Part shown: in pieces, positions 41,478 through 50,209 of the stretch
Layout of the letters: each line of letters starts with the position of its first letter
How positions within the stretch are numbered: position 1 is the stretch's first letter
Assembly (NCBI GenBank): GCA_041394945.1
Contig: JAWKHH010000002.1
Location: 876,501 to 940,500, forward strand
From: Bryobacteraceae bacterium
GTDB lineage: Bacteria > Acidobacteriota > Terriglobia > Bryobacterales > Bryobacteraceae
Reading direction: 5' to 3'
Length of the DNA: 64,000 nt
Notes under the pieces: generated by a model
Seen by the model: the letters and a program-made list of their open reading frames with translations, nothing else
Told to the model about the DNA's origin: nothing
Database searches by the model: none
Translations under genes and position numbers: made by a program

Positions 41478-43814
41478 ATGCGGATTCTCTCACGCGCGAT
41501 CTTCCGGGAAGTGGCCGGCGCCGCGGTGCTTGGGACCGTGCTGTTCACCGCTGTGCTGTTCATGCAGAAGCTCGGCAGCGGGAAGATGTTCGAGACGCTG
41601 CTGCGCGGGTCGGCTTCGCCGGCCGTGGTGGCCTACCTGATCGCGATGCTGCTGCCGGCGGCGGCTGTGTTCGCTCTTCCGACCGGGACGCTCGTGGGCG
41701 TGCTGATCGGATTGGGGCGTATGTCGTCGGACGGGGAGATCATCGCGATGAGGGCGGCGGGCGTTCCCGGCCGGCGCGTCATCGCGCCAATCGTGACGCT
41801 GGCGGCGCTCGGCATGATCGCGGCCGGGGCGTGCTCGCTGGTGCTGATGCCCTGGGCGGTCCGCGAGAGTTTCCGGGTGTTGAACAAGAGCGTGGCGCTG
41901 CAGTTGACTGCTGAGCTCCAGCCGCGCGTTTTCGAGGAGCAGTTCACCAAGAGTAACGTTGTGCTCTATGTGGGGGATGTGCGGGCCACGGCTTCCACAA
42001 CGGCGGAATGGAAGAACGTCTTCCTGGCCGACGTTACCCCGCCCGAGGAGCGTCCGCAGACAAGCCGCCAGTACAGCGACGCGCCGCGCGTTACCGTCGC
42101 GGCCGAGGCGCTGGCCGTGCCGGATGCGACCAAGAGCACCATCCAGCTATCGATGCACGGCGTGACGACGCACGAGGTGGACAGCGACCCGAAGGTCTAC
42201 CACAGCACCACGGAGAAGCGCCAGGAGCAATTGCTCGAGGCCAAACCGCGCGAGGAGATGGCGGCGAAACCGTACGACGCGATGGACACGATCCCGTTGT
42301 GGAAAGAAGCGAAGGAACACGTGGAGGCGCGGCTGGAGCTGCACAAGCGGCTGGCGCTGCCGGTGGCTTGCCTGGTGCTGGCGATGGTCGGCATCCCGCT
42401 GGGTGTCTCGTCGCGGCGGTCGGGAAAGTCGGGCGCGTTCGTGATCACGGTGAGCCTGGCGTTCCTCTATTGGATGAGCCTGGTGAGCCTGATGGGAATG
42501 TCGCGGCAGGGGAAGATGCCGGCGGAGGTGGCGGCGTGGACGCCGAACGTCGTTCTGGGCGTGATCGGAATCCTGCTGCTGGCGGGACTGGAACGGCCGG
42601 GCGACCGGGATCTGCTTTCCCGCCTGCGCGCCCTCGGGACGAACGTGGAGGCCGATATCCGGCGGTGGCTCGCGAGCGGCGGGAAGGGCGGTGGAAGCGG
42701 CTGGCGGATCGCGCTGCCGCGTATCCCGCTGCTGCCGGGCGTGGTGGATACGTGGGTGCTATCGACGTTCCTCTTCTATCTGGCGCTGTTGCTCGGTAGC
42801 TTCGTCCTGCTGGCGCACGTGTTCATCTTCTTCGAGTTGCTGAGCCACATCATCAGCAACGGCATCGCCATGAGTAAAGTGCTCGAGTATCACTTCTACC
42901 TTACGCCGATGCTGATTTACACGTCGGCTCCGATGAGTATCCTGGTCGCGGTGCTGGTAACGTTCGGCGTCATGTCGAAGAACAACGAAGTGACGGCGAT
43001 GAAGGCGTGCGGCGTGAGTTTGTACCGGCTGTCGGCGCCGGTGCTGCTGGCGAGCCTGGCGGTGAGCGGGGGACTGTTCGCGTTCGACCACTCCTATATT
43101 CCGGAGGCGAACCGGCGGCAGGACGCGATTCTGGCGGAGATCAAGGGGCGCGCGCCGCAGACCTATCTGAACCCGGGGCGGAAATGGGTTTACGGGAAGG
43201 GTTCGCGGATCTTCTACTACAAGTATCTGGACCCGGACCAACGCGTGATGGTTGGCCCGCACGTGTACGAGCTCGAACGGGATCCATTCCGGCTGGTGCG
43301 GCAGATTTCCGCCGAGAACGCGCGATGGGAACCTTCGCTGAAAGCGTGGGTGTTCCAGAACGGATGGTGGCGCGACATGAAGACCCACTCCTACGAAACG
43401 TTCCAGGCCACCACCTTTCATGAACTCACCGAGACCCCGAGCCACTTTCTGCAGGAAGTGAAGCAGGAGAAGCAGTTGAATTTCGTGGAGCTCGATCGGT
43501 ACATCCGCGAGTTGAAGCAGTCCGGCGTGGATACGGTGAAGCTGCAGGTGCAGTATCACAAGAAGTTCTCGGCGCCGATGTTCGGGCTGGTGATGGCGCT
43601 GCTGGCGACGCCGTTCGCGTTTGTGGCCGGCAATCGAGGGGCGATGGCGGGCGTGGGTGTCAGCTTCGGAATCGCGATCGCTTACTGGGTGGTGGGGCGT
43701 GTTTTCGAGGAAGTGGGCAACGTGAACCAGTTGCCGGCGGCCATGGCGGCGTGGGCGCCGATCGCCGTATTCACGCTCGCCGGGCTGTACCTGTTCGCGA
43801 GGCTGCGGACTTGA
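41478..43814 (+). CDS. Fused LptF-LptG lipopolysaccharide-export permease
   Basis: A 778-residue membrane protein made of two YjgP/YjgQ permease units in one chain. The first unit (about 1-375) has RILSRAIFREVAGAAVLGTVLF, MLLPAAAVFALPTGTLVGVLIG and KRLALPVACLVLAMVGIPLGV. The second (about 415-778) has VVDTWVLSTFLFYLALLLGSF, TPMLIYTSAPMSILVAVLVTFG and KKFSAPMFGLVMALLATPFAF. LptF and LptG normally form a heterodimer with LptB to extract lipopolysaccharide; the large periplasmic loops form the jellyroll bridge. The LptB ATPase is not in the window. The next gene overlaps its stop (TTGA). Confidence 0.9.
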   Translation: MRILSRAIFREVAGAAVLGTVLFTAVLFMQKLGSGKMFETLLRGSASPAVVAYLIAMLLPAAAVFALPTGTLVGVLIGLGRMSSDGEIIAMRAAGVPGRRVIAPIVTLAALGMIAAGACSLVLMPWAVRESFRVLNKSVALQLTAELQPRVFEEQFTKSNVVLYVGDVRATASTTAEWKNVFLADVTPPEERPQTSRQYSDAPRVTVAAEALAVPDATKSTIQLSMHGVTTHEVDSDPKVYHSTTEKRQEQLLEAKPREEMAAKPYDAMDTIPLWKEAKEHVEARLELHKRLALPVACLVLAMVGIPLGVSSRRSGKSGAFVITVSLAFLYWMSLVSLMGMSRQGKMPAEVAAWTPNVVLGVIGILLLAGLERPGDRDLLSRLRALGTNVEADIRRWLASGGKGGGSGWRIALPRIPLLPGVVDTWVLSTFLFYLALLLGSFVLLAHVFIFFELLSHIISNGIAMSKVLEYHFYLTPMLIYTSAPMSILVAVLVTFGVMSKNNEVTAMKACGVSLYRLSAPVLLASLAVSGGLFAFDHSYIPEANRRQDAILAEIKGRAPQTYLNPGRKWVYGKGSRIFYYKYLDPDQRVMVGPHVYELERDPFRLVRQISAENARWEPSLKAWVFQNGWWRDMKTHSYETFQATTFHELTETPSHFLQEVKQEKQLNFVELDRYIRELKQSGVDTVKLQVQYHKKFSAPMFGLVMALLATPFAFVAGNRGAMAGVGVSFGIAIAYWVVGRVFEEVGNVNQLPAAMAAWAPIAVFTLAGLYLFARLRT

Positions 43815-45181
43815 CGCGGCGAGATCTACTGGGCGGATTGGCGGCGATGCAACGGCCCGGGCGGCCGAACGTAGTGCTGCTGCTCGCCGACGACATGGGT
43901 TGGGGCGATCCCGCCTGTTACGGGAATCCGGATGTGCCGACGCCGCATATCGACGGGCTCGCCGCGTCCGGCATGAAGTTCGAGTCGTTCTATGCGGCGT
44001 CGGCGGTATGTACGCCGTCGCGCGCGGCGATCCTCACCGGGCGCTACCCGCTGCGGTTCGATATCCGGAAGCACTTCACCGATGATGAAACGCACCTGCC
44101 GCCAACGGTGACGTTGCCGAAGTTACTTCGCGACGCGGGTTACAGGACGGCGCACGTGGGGAAGTGGCATTTGGGCGGACTGCATCTGAAGCAACTCGAC
44201 GGCCCGCGCACGATCCCGGGTCCACGCGAGCACGGGTTCGAGCACTACCAATGCCAGAACGAAGAGCAGCCGTTGCGGACGAAGTTGGGCGCCGCCGAAA
44301 CCCTATTCCGGAAAGGCGGCACGTGCCTGATCCGCGACGATCGCCGCGTGGGCGAGGACGATTCGTACTTCCGGATGCACTTCACCGATATCAACGGGGA
44401 GGAGTCCGCGCGGATGATCGACGAGTATCATCGCGCCGGGCGGCGGTTTTTCCTGAACACATGGTTTCTGGCGCCGCACAAGCCGTACGAACCGGCGCCG
44501 GCGCCGTTCTGGGAGCGTGCGGCGGCCGATGGGATCAGCGAAGATCAGCGGCGGTACCGGTCCATGGTGATGCACCTCGATCACCAGGTTGGGCGAATCG
44601 TCGGGAAGCTCGAGGACCTTGGTATCCGGCGTAACACGCTGATCGTATTCGCATCCGACAACGGTGGCGCGTTCGAAGCGCGGCTGGGAGGCTGGAAAGG
44701 CGGCAAGACCGACCTGCATGAGGGTGGCATCCGCGTGCCGGGCATCGTTTCGTGGCCGGAGCGGATCGCCGGTGGAAAGACGACCCGGGAGTTCGGCCAC
44801 CATTGCGATATCCTCCCCACCGTCTGCGCCGCCGCAGGCGTGAAGGCCCCGGCCGGTGACGGCGTGAACCTGCTGCCGATGCTCACCGGAGGCGCCACCC
44901 CGCGCCGCGGCGTCGTCCACTGGCAGATCGATCACTACCCGAAGCTGCAGCGCCACTACGCGAAGCCGAAGCCCTACGCCACCGAGGCTACGCGCGACGG
45001 CCGCTGGAAGATGCTCTCGAACGATGGGCGTCCGGTGGCGGTGTACGATCTCGCGGCGGACCCGGGCGAAGAGCGTAACCTGCTGGATGGGCAAGGGGCC
45101 CGCGCGGCGCGCATGGCCGAAGCCGTCCGTGCGTTCCTCACTGCGGAGCGCGACCGCCGGGGCGTTGCGCCAAGCAACTGA
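43811..45181 (+). CDS. Type I sulfatase (arylsulfatase A-like)
   Basis: A 456-residue sulfatase with the formylglycine motif C-T-P-S-R at Cys67 (ASAVCTPSRAAILTGRYPLR). Metal residues are LLADDMGWGDPACYGNP (DD at 27-28) and FASDNGGAFEARLGG; HVGKWHLGG and HEGGIRVPGI are also typical. The start is TTG, in an exact TTGA overlap with the LptFG stop, giving MTRRDLLGGLAAM, a short Tat-like start. The frame is open 20 codons further up but only inside LptFG. It is the third unrelated sulfatase of the window that is coupled to a different kind of gene. Substrate unknown. Confidence 0.9.
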   Translation: MTRRDLLGGLAAMQRPGRPNVVLLLADDMGWGDPACYGNPDVPTPHIDGLAASGMKFESFYAASAVCTPSRAAILTGRYPLRFDIRKHFTDDETHLPPTVTLPKLLRDAGYRTAHVGKWHLGGLHLKQLDGPRTIPGPREHGFEHYQCQNEEQPLRTKLGAAETLFRKGGTCLIRDDRRVGEDDSYFRMHFTDINGEESARMIDEYHRAGRRFFLNTWFLAPHKPYEPAPAPFWERAAADGISEDQRRYRSMVMHLDHQVGRIVGKLEDLGIRRNTLIVFASDNGGAFEARLGGWKGGKTDLHEGGIRVPGIVSWPERIAGGKTTREFGHHCDILPTVCAAAGVKAPAGDGVNLLPMLTGGATPRRGVVHWQIDHYPKLQRHYAKPKPYATEATRDGRWKMLSNDGRPVAVYDLAADPGEERNLLDGQGARAARMAEAVRAFLTAERDRRGVAPSN

Positions 45182-45306
45182 CCTGCCCACGCTCAGAAAC
45201 TTCTTACCGCACGCTTACCTTTCGTGAACGACTTCGCGTCTCAGGCGGCCACATACTGGCCCTACAACGGCGCGGGCCGCGCCGCGACACAGACAAGGAG
45301 AAAGCG

Positions 45307-45966
45307 ATGACGATTTCGAGAAGAGCATGGATTCCCGCGCTGTTGGGCGGCGGCGCATCGATCGGGCGGATGCTGGGACAGGCCGTGGAGGACCTGCATA
45401 CGCCCGTCGGCCAGATCGCCGGCCACGCCGTGGGGCGGGGCATTGTCTATTCGGACGGGAGCATCGAGGTGCTCGCTTACTATCCGTTCTTCACGGGCGT
45501 GGGCAGCGAGTTGTGGGCGACTTCGGAGCGCACCGAGAAGAGCGCATTCTTCGCGCTACGAACGGGCAAGTTCAAGCTGCAGATCGTGCAAAACGGCCGT
45601 GTCTACTACTCGCGGCTGATTCCGCTGGTGGGCGACGGGCTGGTTTCGAGCATCTACTACCATCCGACGCCGAACCGGAGTTTTGACCGGCCGGAGTCGT
45701 TCTCCGACGGCCAGGTGATCGTTACGCTGAAGAACCGCGGCGGGTCGATCATGGCCATCGACGGCGGGGAGCTGACTTATTCCTCGACCGCGTTGGTTCT
45801 GGATACGGTGGATTTCAACTTCCAGGGCCGGCGCTTGAATCTGGCCGATACGGGAGCGAAGGCGTATACGGTGACGCTGCACGGTCCGGCGCCGAGCATC
45901 ATCGATTTGCAGGAGATGGACGGGGTACTCACGCTGCCGGTGGCGGGATCATTTGTGGTTTCCTAG
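45307..45966 (+). CDS. Secreted hypothetical protein
   Basis: I do not recognise this 219-residue protein. It begins TISRRAWIPALLGGGASIGR, which could be a Tat signal, and has a strong AAGGAG site before the ATG. The rest alternates short strands with Gly and Asn turns (GIVYSDGSIEVLAYYPFF, ALRTGKFKLQIVQNGRVYY, AYTVTLHGPAPSI), suggesting a beta-sandwich of the kind used in structural or binding roles. There are no Cys pairs or catalytic motifs. It is preceded by 125 nt without a gene and transcribed on its own. Confidence 0.6.
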   Translation: MTISRRAWIPALLGGGASIGRMLGQAVEDLHTPVGQIAGHAVGRGIVYSDGSIEVLAYYPFFTGVGSELWATSERTEKSAFFALRTGKFKLQIVQNGRVYYSRLIPLVGDGLVSSIYYHPTPNRSFDRPESFSDGQVIVTLKNRGGSIMAIDGGELTYSSTALVLDTVDFNFQGRRLNLADTGAKAYTVTLHGPAPSIIDLQEMDGVLTLPVAGSFVVS

Positions 45967-45984
45967 CATTCCACGACCGGCGCC

Positions 45985-46362
45985 TCACCAGATGGCGCGC
46001 CGGTAGTTTTCGATGATATGCGAGTCGGCGGTGATCAGTGGGCTGGCGGTGGCGGAAGCCTGGGCGACGATGAGGCGGTCAAAAGGGTCGTTGATTCGGG
46101 CGAGCGAAACGGCTTCGTGCGCCACCATCTGAAAGGGAAGGTCACAGACCAGGAGGCCGATCCGGGACGCAAGGTCCGATAGAATCGCCATTGGCTCAAC
46201 CTTGATGCGTTTGCGTTCGTGAAGGTAGGCCAACTCAAGCTCAACGACTGGCGAGACGAGCAAGTGCGAGGCGCGCTCGATGGCGCGAGCGGCCTCACGA
46301 CTGACCCTTGCTCGCTTGCCTGCTCCAAGCCAAACCACGATTTGGGTGTCCAGATAGGTCAA
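45985..46362 (-). CDS. vapC: PIN-domain toxin VapC
   Basis: A 125-residue PIN-domain ribonuclease. The four acidic residues that hold Mg2+ are in TYLDTQIVVW (Asp), VELELAYLHE (Glu), NDPFDRLIVAQA (Asp) and LITADSHI (Asp). VapC toxins cleave tRNA or rRNA when freed from antitoxin. I use a TTG start at 46360-46362 because it overlaps the antitoxin stop as TTGA; the longer frame from 46395 would lie inside the antitoxin. Ser/Ala content and GC are as in neighbours, so no sign of recent arrival. Confidence 0.85.
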   Translation of the reverse strand: MTYLDTQIVVWLGAGKRARVSREAARAIERASHLLVSPVVELELAYLHERKRIKVEPMAILSDLASRIGLLVCDLPFQMVAHEAVSLARINDPFDRLIVAQASATASPLITADSHIIENYRRAIW

Positions 46363-46604
46363 TCGGAGTACATTTCGTCGACTTCGGCTTCCCATTCGCG
46401 CTTGGCCGCATCGTCCCAGCCGCTCTCGTCCGGTCCGACCTCTCCGATGTCCCGCTCGATCAACCTCGACAGACGAGAGGTGCGCAGGGCCGGGGAAATT
46501 CGGAGCTTGGCGCCTTTGTAGAGAACTTCTACTTCGTCACCGCCAGATACCTTCTCAAGAATCTGAAAGAGGTTCTTCCGAAGCTCGGTGGCGGTCAGGC
46601 TCAT
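46359..46604 (-). CDS. Antitoxin of the VapC-type pair (Phd/YefM-like)
   Basis: An 81-residue protein. The N-terminal SLTATELRKNLFQILEKVSGG and EVLYKGAKLRI match Phd/YefM-type antitoxins, whose N-terminus binds the operator and whose C-terminus wraps the toxin. The acidic C-terminal tail (DDAAKREWEAEVDEMYSD) is where toxin contact would occur. The gene starts at the ATG at 46602-46604; the much longer open frame upstream belongs to the glycosyltransferase region. Autoregulation by the complex is expected from the family. Confidence 0.85.
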   Translation of the reverse strand: MSLTATELRKNLFQILEKVSGGDEVEVLYKGAKLRISPALRTSRLSRLIERDIGEVGPDESGWDDAAKREWEAEVDEMYSD

Positions 46605-46656
46605 AAGGGCATCATACCGCGGATGTACAGCGTACGTGATGGAGTGTACAGGTCGT

Positions 46657-47715
46657 CTACCGCGCGGCGGCCGCGCCGGGCAGAGCGCCGACATGGACGG
46701 GAGCAGGACGGCCGGCCGGAGTGTCGCTGAACCACTGGGCGAGGGCGTCGTCGGAGACACGGCGGCGGGCCAGGATCTGCCTGCGGCGTTTGAAGGATCG
46801 CGGCAGGCACGCGGCGGCTTTCCAGAAGGCCGGGAGGGAAGAAGGTTCGGAGAAGAGACAGCCGCCGACGACGAGCAGGTCGCGGAGCGTAGCCTGCAGC
46901 CACAGGCGGCGGTAGAGCGCACCGGTCATGTTGTTCACGCGCATGAGGATCCGGTTCTTCACCGAATGCATGCGCATCAGCGGGGCGTGGAGGCGGCGAT
47001 CCCCGGGTTTCATGCCGCGGACGTGCCAGCCGAGGGCGTCGGGCGTGTAGAGGCACCGCCAGCCGAGAAGCTGGGCCCGCCAGGCGACATCGGCGTCCTC
47101 GCGGTAGGCAAAGAAATCGGGATCGAAGAAATCGCCGGAGAGCGAGACGTCCTCGATCATCTCGCGGCGGTAGAGGGCGGCGGCGGCGCAGGCGCCAAAG
47201 ACGTAGTCGGGGGAGTCGTAGCGGCCGTCGTCGGGCTGTTCGGCGCCGCGGTCGAGATGCCGGAGGTTACGAGTAAAATAGATGCCGGTGGAATCGATCA
47301 CCGAGTGGGTGGGAATCGAAAAATCGGAGGCTGCCCGCAGCAGTTTGCCACAAACCACGCCGGCGCGAGGATCCCGGCGTGCGGCTGTAACGAGGCGGAG
47401 AAGGAAGGCCTGTTCTAGCCGCACGTCGGGATTTAGCGTCAGCACCCACTCGCCACGTGCGTCGCGGATAGCCTGGTTCTGCCCCGCGGCGAATCCCACG
47501 TTTCGAGCGTTTCGAAAGACGCGCACCGGCATTCCCAGGGCTGCCGGGCTTTGCGCCCAATTCTCCAACCACTCCGCAGTGCCGTCCGTGGAGGCGTTAT
47601 CCACAATAATGATCTCGAGCGGCTGCAACTGCTGCCTGGCCACCGAAGCCAAGCAGGTTTCCACGAACCGGCGGCTGCAATGAGTGACGATGCTGACCGT
47701 TACCAACGGCTTCAT
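46657..47715 (-). CDS. Glycosyltransferase family 2 protein
   Basis: A 352-residue GT-A-fold glycosyltransferase. It shows VTVSIVTHCSRRFVETCLAS, EIIIVDNASTDGTAEWLE for the nucleotide, GFAAGQNQAIRDARGEWVL and the metal-binding NPDVRL (D-x-D-like Asp-Val). Later YREDADVAWRAQLLGW provides the catalytic Asp region. It resembles rhamnosyl- and galactosyltransferases of surface polysaccharide pathways (WbbL/RfbF type). No polysaccharide operon surrounds it, so it may be an accessory enzyme. The C-terminal 90 residues are basic and may associate with the membrane. Confidence 0.9.
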   Translation of the reverse strand: MKPLVTVSIVTHCSRRFVETCLASVARQQLQPLEIIIVDNASTDGTAEWLENWAQSPAALGMPVRVFRNARNVGFAAGQNQAIRDARGEWVLTLNPDVRLEQAFLLRLVTAARRDPRAGVVCGKLLRAASDFSIPTHSVIDSTGIYFTRNLRHLDRGAEQPDDGRYDSPDYVFGACAAAALYRREMIEDVSLSGDFFDPDFFAYREDADVAWRAQLLGWRCLYTPDALGWHVRGMKPGDRRLHAPLMRMHSVKNRILMRVNNMTGALYRRLWLQATLRDLLVVGGCLFSEPSSLPAFWKAAACLPRSFKRRRQILARRRVSDDALAQWFSDTPAGRPAPVHVGALPGAAAAR

Positions 47716-47742
47716 GACAAACGCGAAGGCGGATCAGCCTCC

Positions 47743-47849
47743 GCTCTCAAAGACCCCTCGGGAGCCGAATCTACTACAGTCGATCGAAAAAAGATCAAAA
47801 AAATCGTGAGGGTGTAGTGGAAAGGGTCGCCTGCGGGGTCTTTGGGAGC
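47743..47849. repeat. Long-spaced inverted repeat in the sigma-factor upstream region
   Basis: GCTCTCAAAGACCCC (47743-47757) is the inverse of GGGGTCTTTGGGAGC (47835-47849) with one mismatch in fifteen, separated by 77 nt. An 11-bp palindrome, CCACATTGTGG, follows at 47860-47870. Both lie in the 190-nt gap between the divergent glycosyltransferase and sigma-factor genes. Role unknown; operators or a loop are possible. Confidence 0.45.
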
Positions 47850-47905
47850 GTACGAGGGACCACATTGTGGTACCGGAACTACTATAAGCTGAACTAGAAA
47901 GAGCG

Positions 47906-48454
47906 ATGCCTTCCGGGTTTTTTCGCGATGCGGTAATGCGAATGGCGGTCGTCGAACCGGCTGGCGGCCAATGCCGTCAACAAGTTGCGGATCTTTTCGA
48001 GGAACTGCGCGGCGATGTCTACCGGTACCTGCTCACGCTGGGGCTTTACCCCCCGCAGGCGCAGGAGGCGACACAGGAGGTCTTTCTCCGCTTGTATGTG
48101 ACGATGCGTAAGACCGAGGTGGAGAACCCGAAGGCGTGGATCTTTCGGGTGGCGCACAATCACGGCTTGAAGGTGCGCGCCGGGCAGAAGTCCGTGCAGG
48201 CGTTCGAGCCGGAGATGGAGGCCCGGGTGGAGGCGCCCGGCACGTCTCCCGAGGAAGCGCTGGTTGAGCAGGACCGCATGGCGCGGTTCCACAAAGCGAT
48301 TGAAAACCTCTCCGAGCAGCAGAAGCGGTGCTTGTTCTTGCGGATGGAGGGACTGCGGTATCCGGAAATCGCCGAGGCCCTGGGCATCAGTGCGTCGGCG
48401 GTGGGAGAATTCATGCGGCGGGCCATCGCCCGCCTGAGACGAGAGGGGCTATGA
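47906..48454 (+). CDS. ECF-type RNA polymerase sigma factor
   Basis: A 182-residue sigma-70-family factor of the extracytoplasmic-function class. Region 2 is visible as FEELRGDVYRYLLTLGLYP, EATQEVFLRLYVTMRK and NPKAWIFRVAHNHGL. Region 4 helix-turn-helix is LSEQQKRCLFLRMEG with YPEIAEALGISASAVGEFM. It overlaps its anti-sigma gene by ATGA, the usual arrangement. Its own promoter probably includes the inverted repeats upstream; no strong -35/-10 pair stands out. Target genes may include the Oar-like receptor that follows the anti-sigma gene. Confidence 0.93.
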   Translation: MPSGFFRDAVMRMAVVEPAGGQCRQQVADLFEELRGDVYRYLLTLGLYPPQAQEATQEVFLRLYVTMRKTEVENPKAWIFRVAHNHGLKVRAGQKSVQAFEPEMEARVEAPGTSPEEALVEQDRMARFHKAIENLSEQQKRCLFLRMEGLRYPEIAEALGISASAVGEFMRRAIARLRREGL

Positions 48455-50160
48455 CGGGACCAGGCCACGCGGGCGACGGCGAACTGCTTCGCTACTCCGA
48501 TGGCGAACTGACACCGGCCGAGGCGCGGCAAGTTCGCGCGCATCTCGATTCCTGCTGGCAGTGCAGGGCCGAACTCGGGGAAATCGAAGGGGCCATCCGG
48601 CGCTGTGTGCGGTACCGCAAGGACGATCTGCCGGAGCGGATGCCCGTGCCGCCGGCTCCGTGGATGGACATCCGCGTCCGCATGGCGGAGCTGGACCAGG
48701 TATTGGCCGGCCGGCCGTGGCACGCGCGGATTTGGGAAGAGGCGTCGGCGGCATTCGTCCGGCAGCGGGCCTGGGCGGGCGCGGTGGCGGTAGCCCTGGT
48801 TGCGGCGCTGCTGGTGAATCAGTTGCGGAACGCCCCGGCGGTGCAGGCCGCGGAACTGCTGGACCGGGCGATTCGGGCACAGGAAACGCGCATTGCCGGA
48901 GTCGAAGTCAAGCCGCGGCGGATCGAGATCCGGACCGGTTCGCGGCGCTCAGTGAGAACGGTGGGAGCGGGCGCGAAAGCGGCTTCCGACGGCAGCCTCG
49001 CCGCCGTGGAGCCGCTTTTCGCGCGCGCCCGGTACGATTGGAACGATCCGCTGAGCGCCTCCTCCTACGCGCATTGGCGGGACGCTCTGCCGGAGAAGCG
49101 CGACGAAGTCACCGCGGTTCGCGATGCCGCGGCGCCGGGCCGCGAATGGTACCGGGTCCGCACGACGACGAACGCCAACTTCCTGCACTCGGCCACCCTC
49201 CAGTTGACAGCCGAAGACCTGCGGCCGGTGGAAGCCGCGTTTGAGTTCGTCAGCCAGGACCGTGTCGAGATCAGCGACCTCGGGCCGGCGGACAGTCTCA
49301 CCGGAATACGGCCGGCGGAGTCCCCTCCGGCGGTTTCACCGGCTGTCGTTTCACCGATAGAGACCGCGCGGGTGGCGGAGATCGAGCGTCCGGCCACGCC
49401 GGGCGAGGAACTGGCCGTCTGGGTGGCGCTCCACCGAATGGGCGCCGACCTCGGCGAGCCGATCGCGGTAAGCCGCGAAGGGGGCCGCGTGGTGGTGCGC
49501 GGTTTCGGGTTGAACGCCGCCGTCGGGCAGCGCATTGCCTCGGAACTCGCGGGTAACGATCGTGCGGTTTTCGAAACCGCGAACGCCGGCGCCGATCCGG
49601 CGGTCGCCGATCTGCGCCGCGGAATGGCCGTGCAGTCCGCCTCGGCGGCGCGGCAGGGTGCGCAGTGGCAATCGGAAATCGAAGCCAAGCTGGGCGGACG
49701 CGCCGAGTACGACGAATTCGTCGATCGACTCCTTTCTTCGGAAGACCGGCTCATGCTGCGCGTGCATGCCGTCCGGCGGCTGGCCGAGCGGTTCGGCCCG
49801 GCCGAAGTCGCCGGGCTCTCCCCCACCGACCGCGGCGTGCTTGAGTCGATGCTTCGTGAGCACGGCCGGGCGGCCGAGGCCGAAGCGGCCGCCATCGAAG
49901 AGCGGAGCCGTCCGGTGTTGCAGGCGTTGGGCGCCCACGCCGCCGCCATTCCGGCGCTCTCGGCGGCCAACTGGCAGGAAAGCGCCGGTGAAATGTTAAC
50001 CGAAGCCCGCCGCGCGGAATCCCTGGTTGCTGCTATGCTCGGTGGAGTAACGGCCGGTTCGGTGGATGGGCCGGTCGAGGAATTGCCCACGCGGCTGCTG
50101 TCGGCGACGGCGGCGCTGCGGTTGCGGGCCTCGGAGTTTTTGCGAGCAACCATACCGTAG
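48451..50160 (+). CDS. Anti-sigma factor with zinc-finger (ZAS) and unusually large extracytoplasmic domain
   Basis: A 569-residue membrane-spanning protein. The ZAS motif H-x3-C-x2-C is at His31, Cys35 and Cys38 (RAHLDSCWQCRAEL). One membrane helix is at about 107-123 (WAGAVAVALVAALLVNQL). The remaining about 440 residues would lie outside the cytoplasm: a strand-rich part (GREWYRVRTTTNANFLHSATL) and a helical C-terminus (DEFVDRLLSSEDRLMLRVHAVRRL). Typical ZAS anti-sigma factors are 200-300 residues, so this one has a sizeable sensor domain. It shares ATGA with the sigma gene. A start downstream of 48328 is fixed by this overlap. Confidence 0.85.
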   Translation: MTGPGHAGDGELLRYSDGELTPAEARQVRAHLDSCWQCRAELGEIEGAIRRCVRYRKDDLPERMPVPPAPWMDIRVRMAELDQVLAGRPWHARIWEEASAAFVRQRAWAGAVAVALVAALLVNQLRNAPAVQAAELLDRAIRAQETRIAGVEVKPRRIEIRTGSRRSVRTVGAGAKAASDGSLAAVEPLFARARYDWNDPLSASSYAHWRDALPEKRDEVTAVRDAAAPGREWYRVRTTTNANFLHSATLQLTAEDLRPVEAAFEFVSQDRVEISDLGPADSLTGIRPAESPPAVSPAVVSPIETARVAEIERPATPGEELAVWVALHRMGADLGEPIAVSREGGRVVVRGFGLNAAVGQRIASELAGNDRAVFETANAGADPAVADLRRGMAVQSASAARQGAQWQSEIEAKLGGRAEYDEFVDRLLSSEDRLMLRVHAVRRLAERFGPAEVAGLSPTDRGVLESMLREHGRAAEAEAAAIEERSRPVLQALGAHAAAIPALSAANWQESAGEMLTEARRAESLVAAMLGGVTAGSVDGPVEELPTRLLSATAALRLRASEFLRATIP

Positions 50161-50209
50161 GGCGTGCATCTTGACACCGCGCCGGGGAAGCGATTCCGCG
50201 CAGGGCCAG

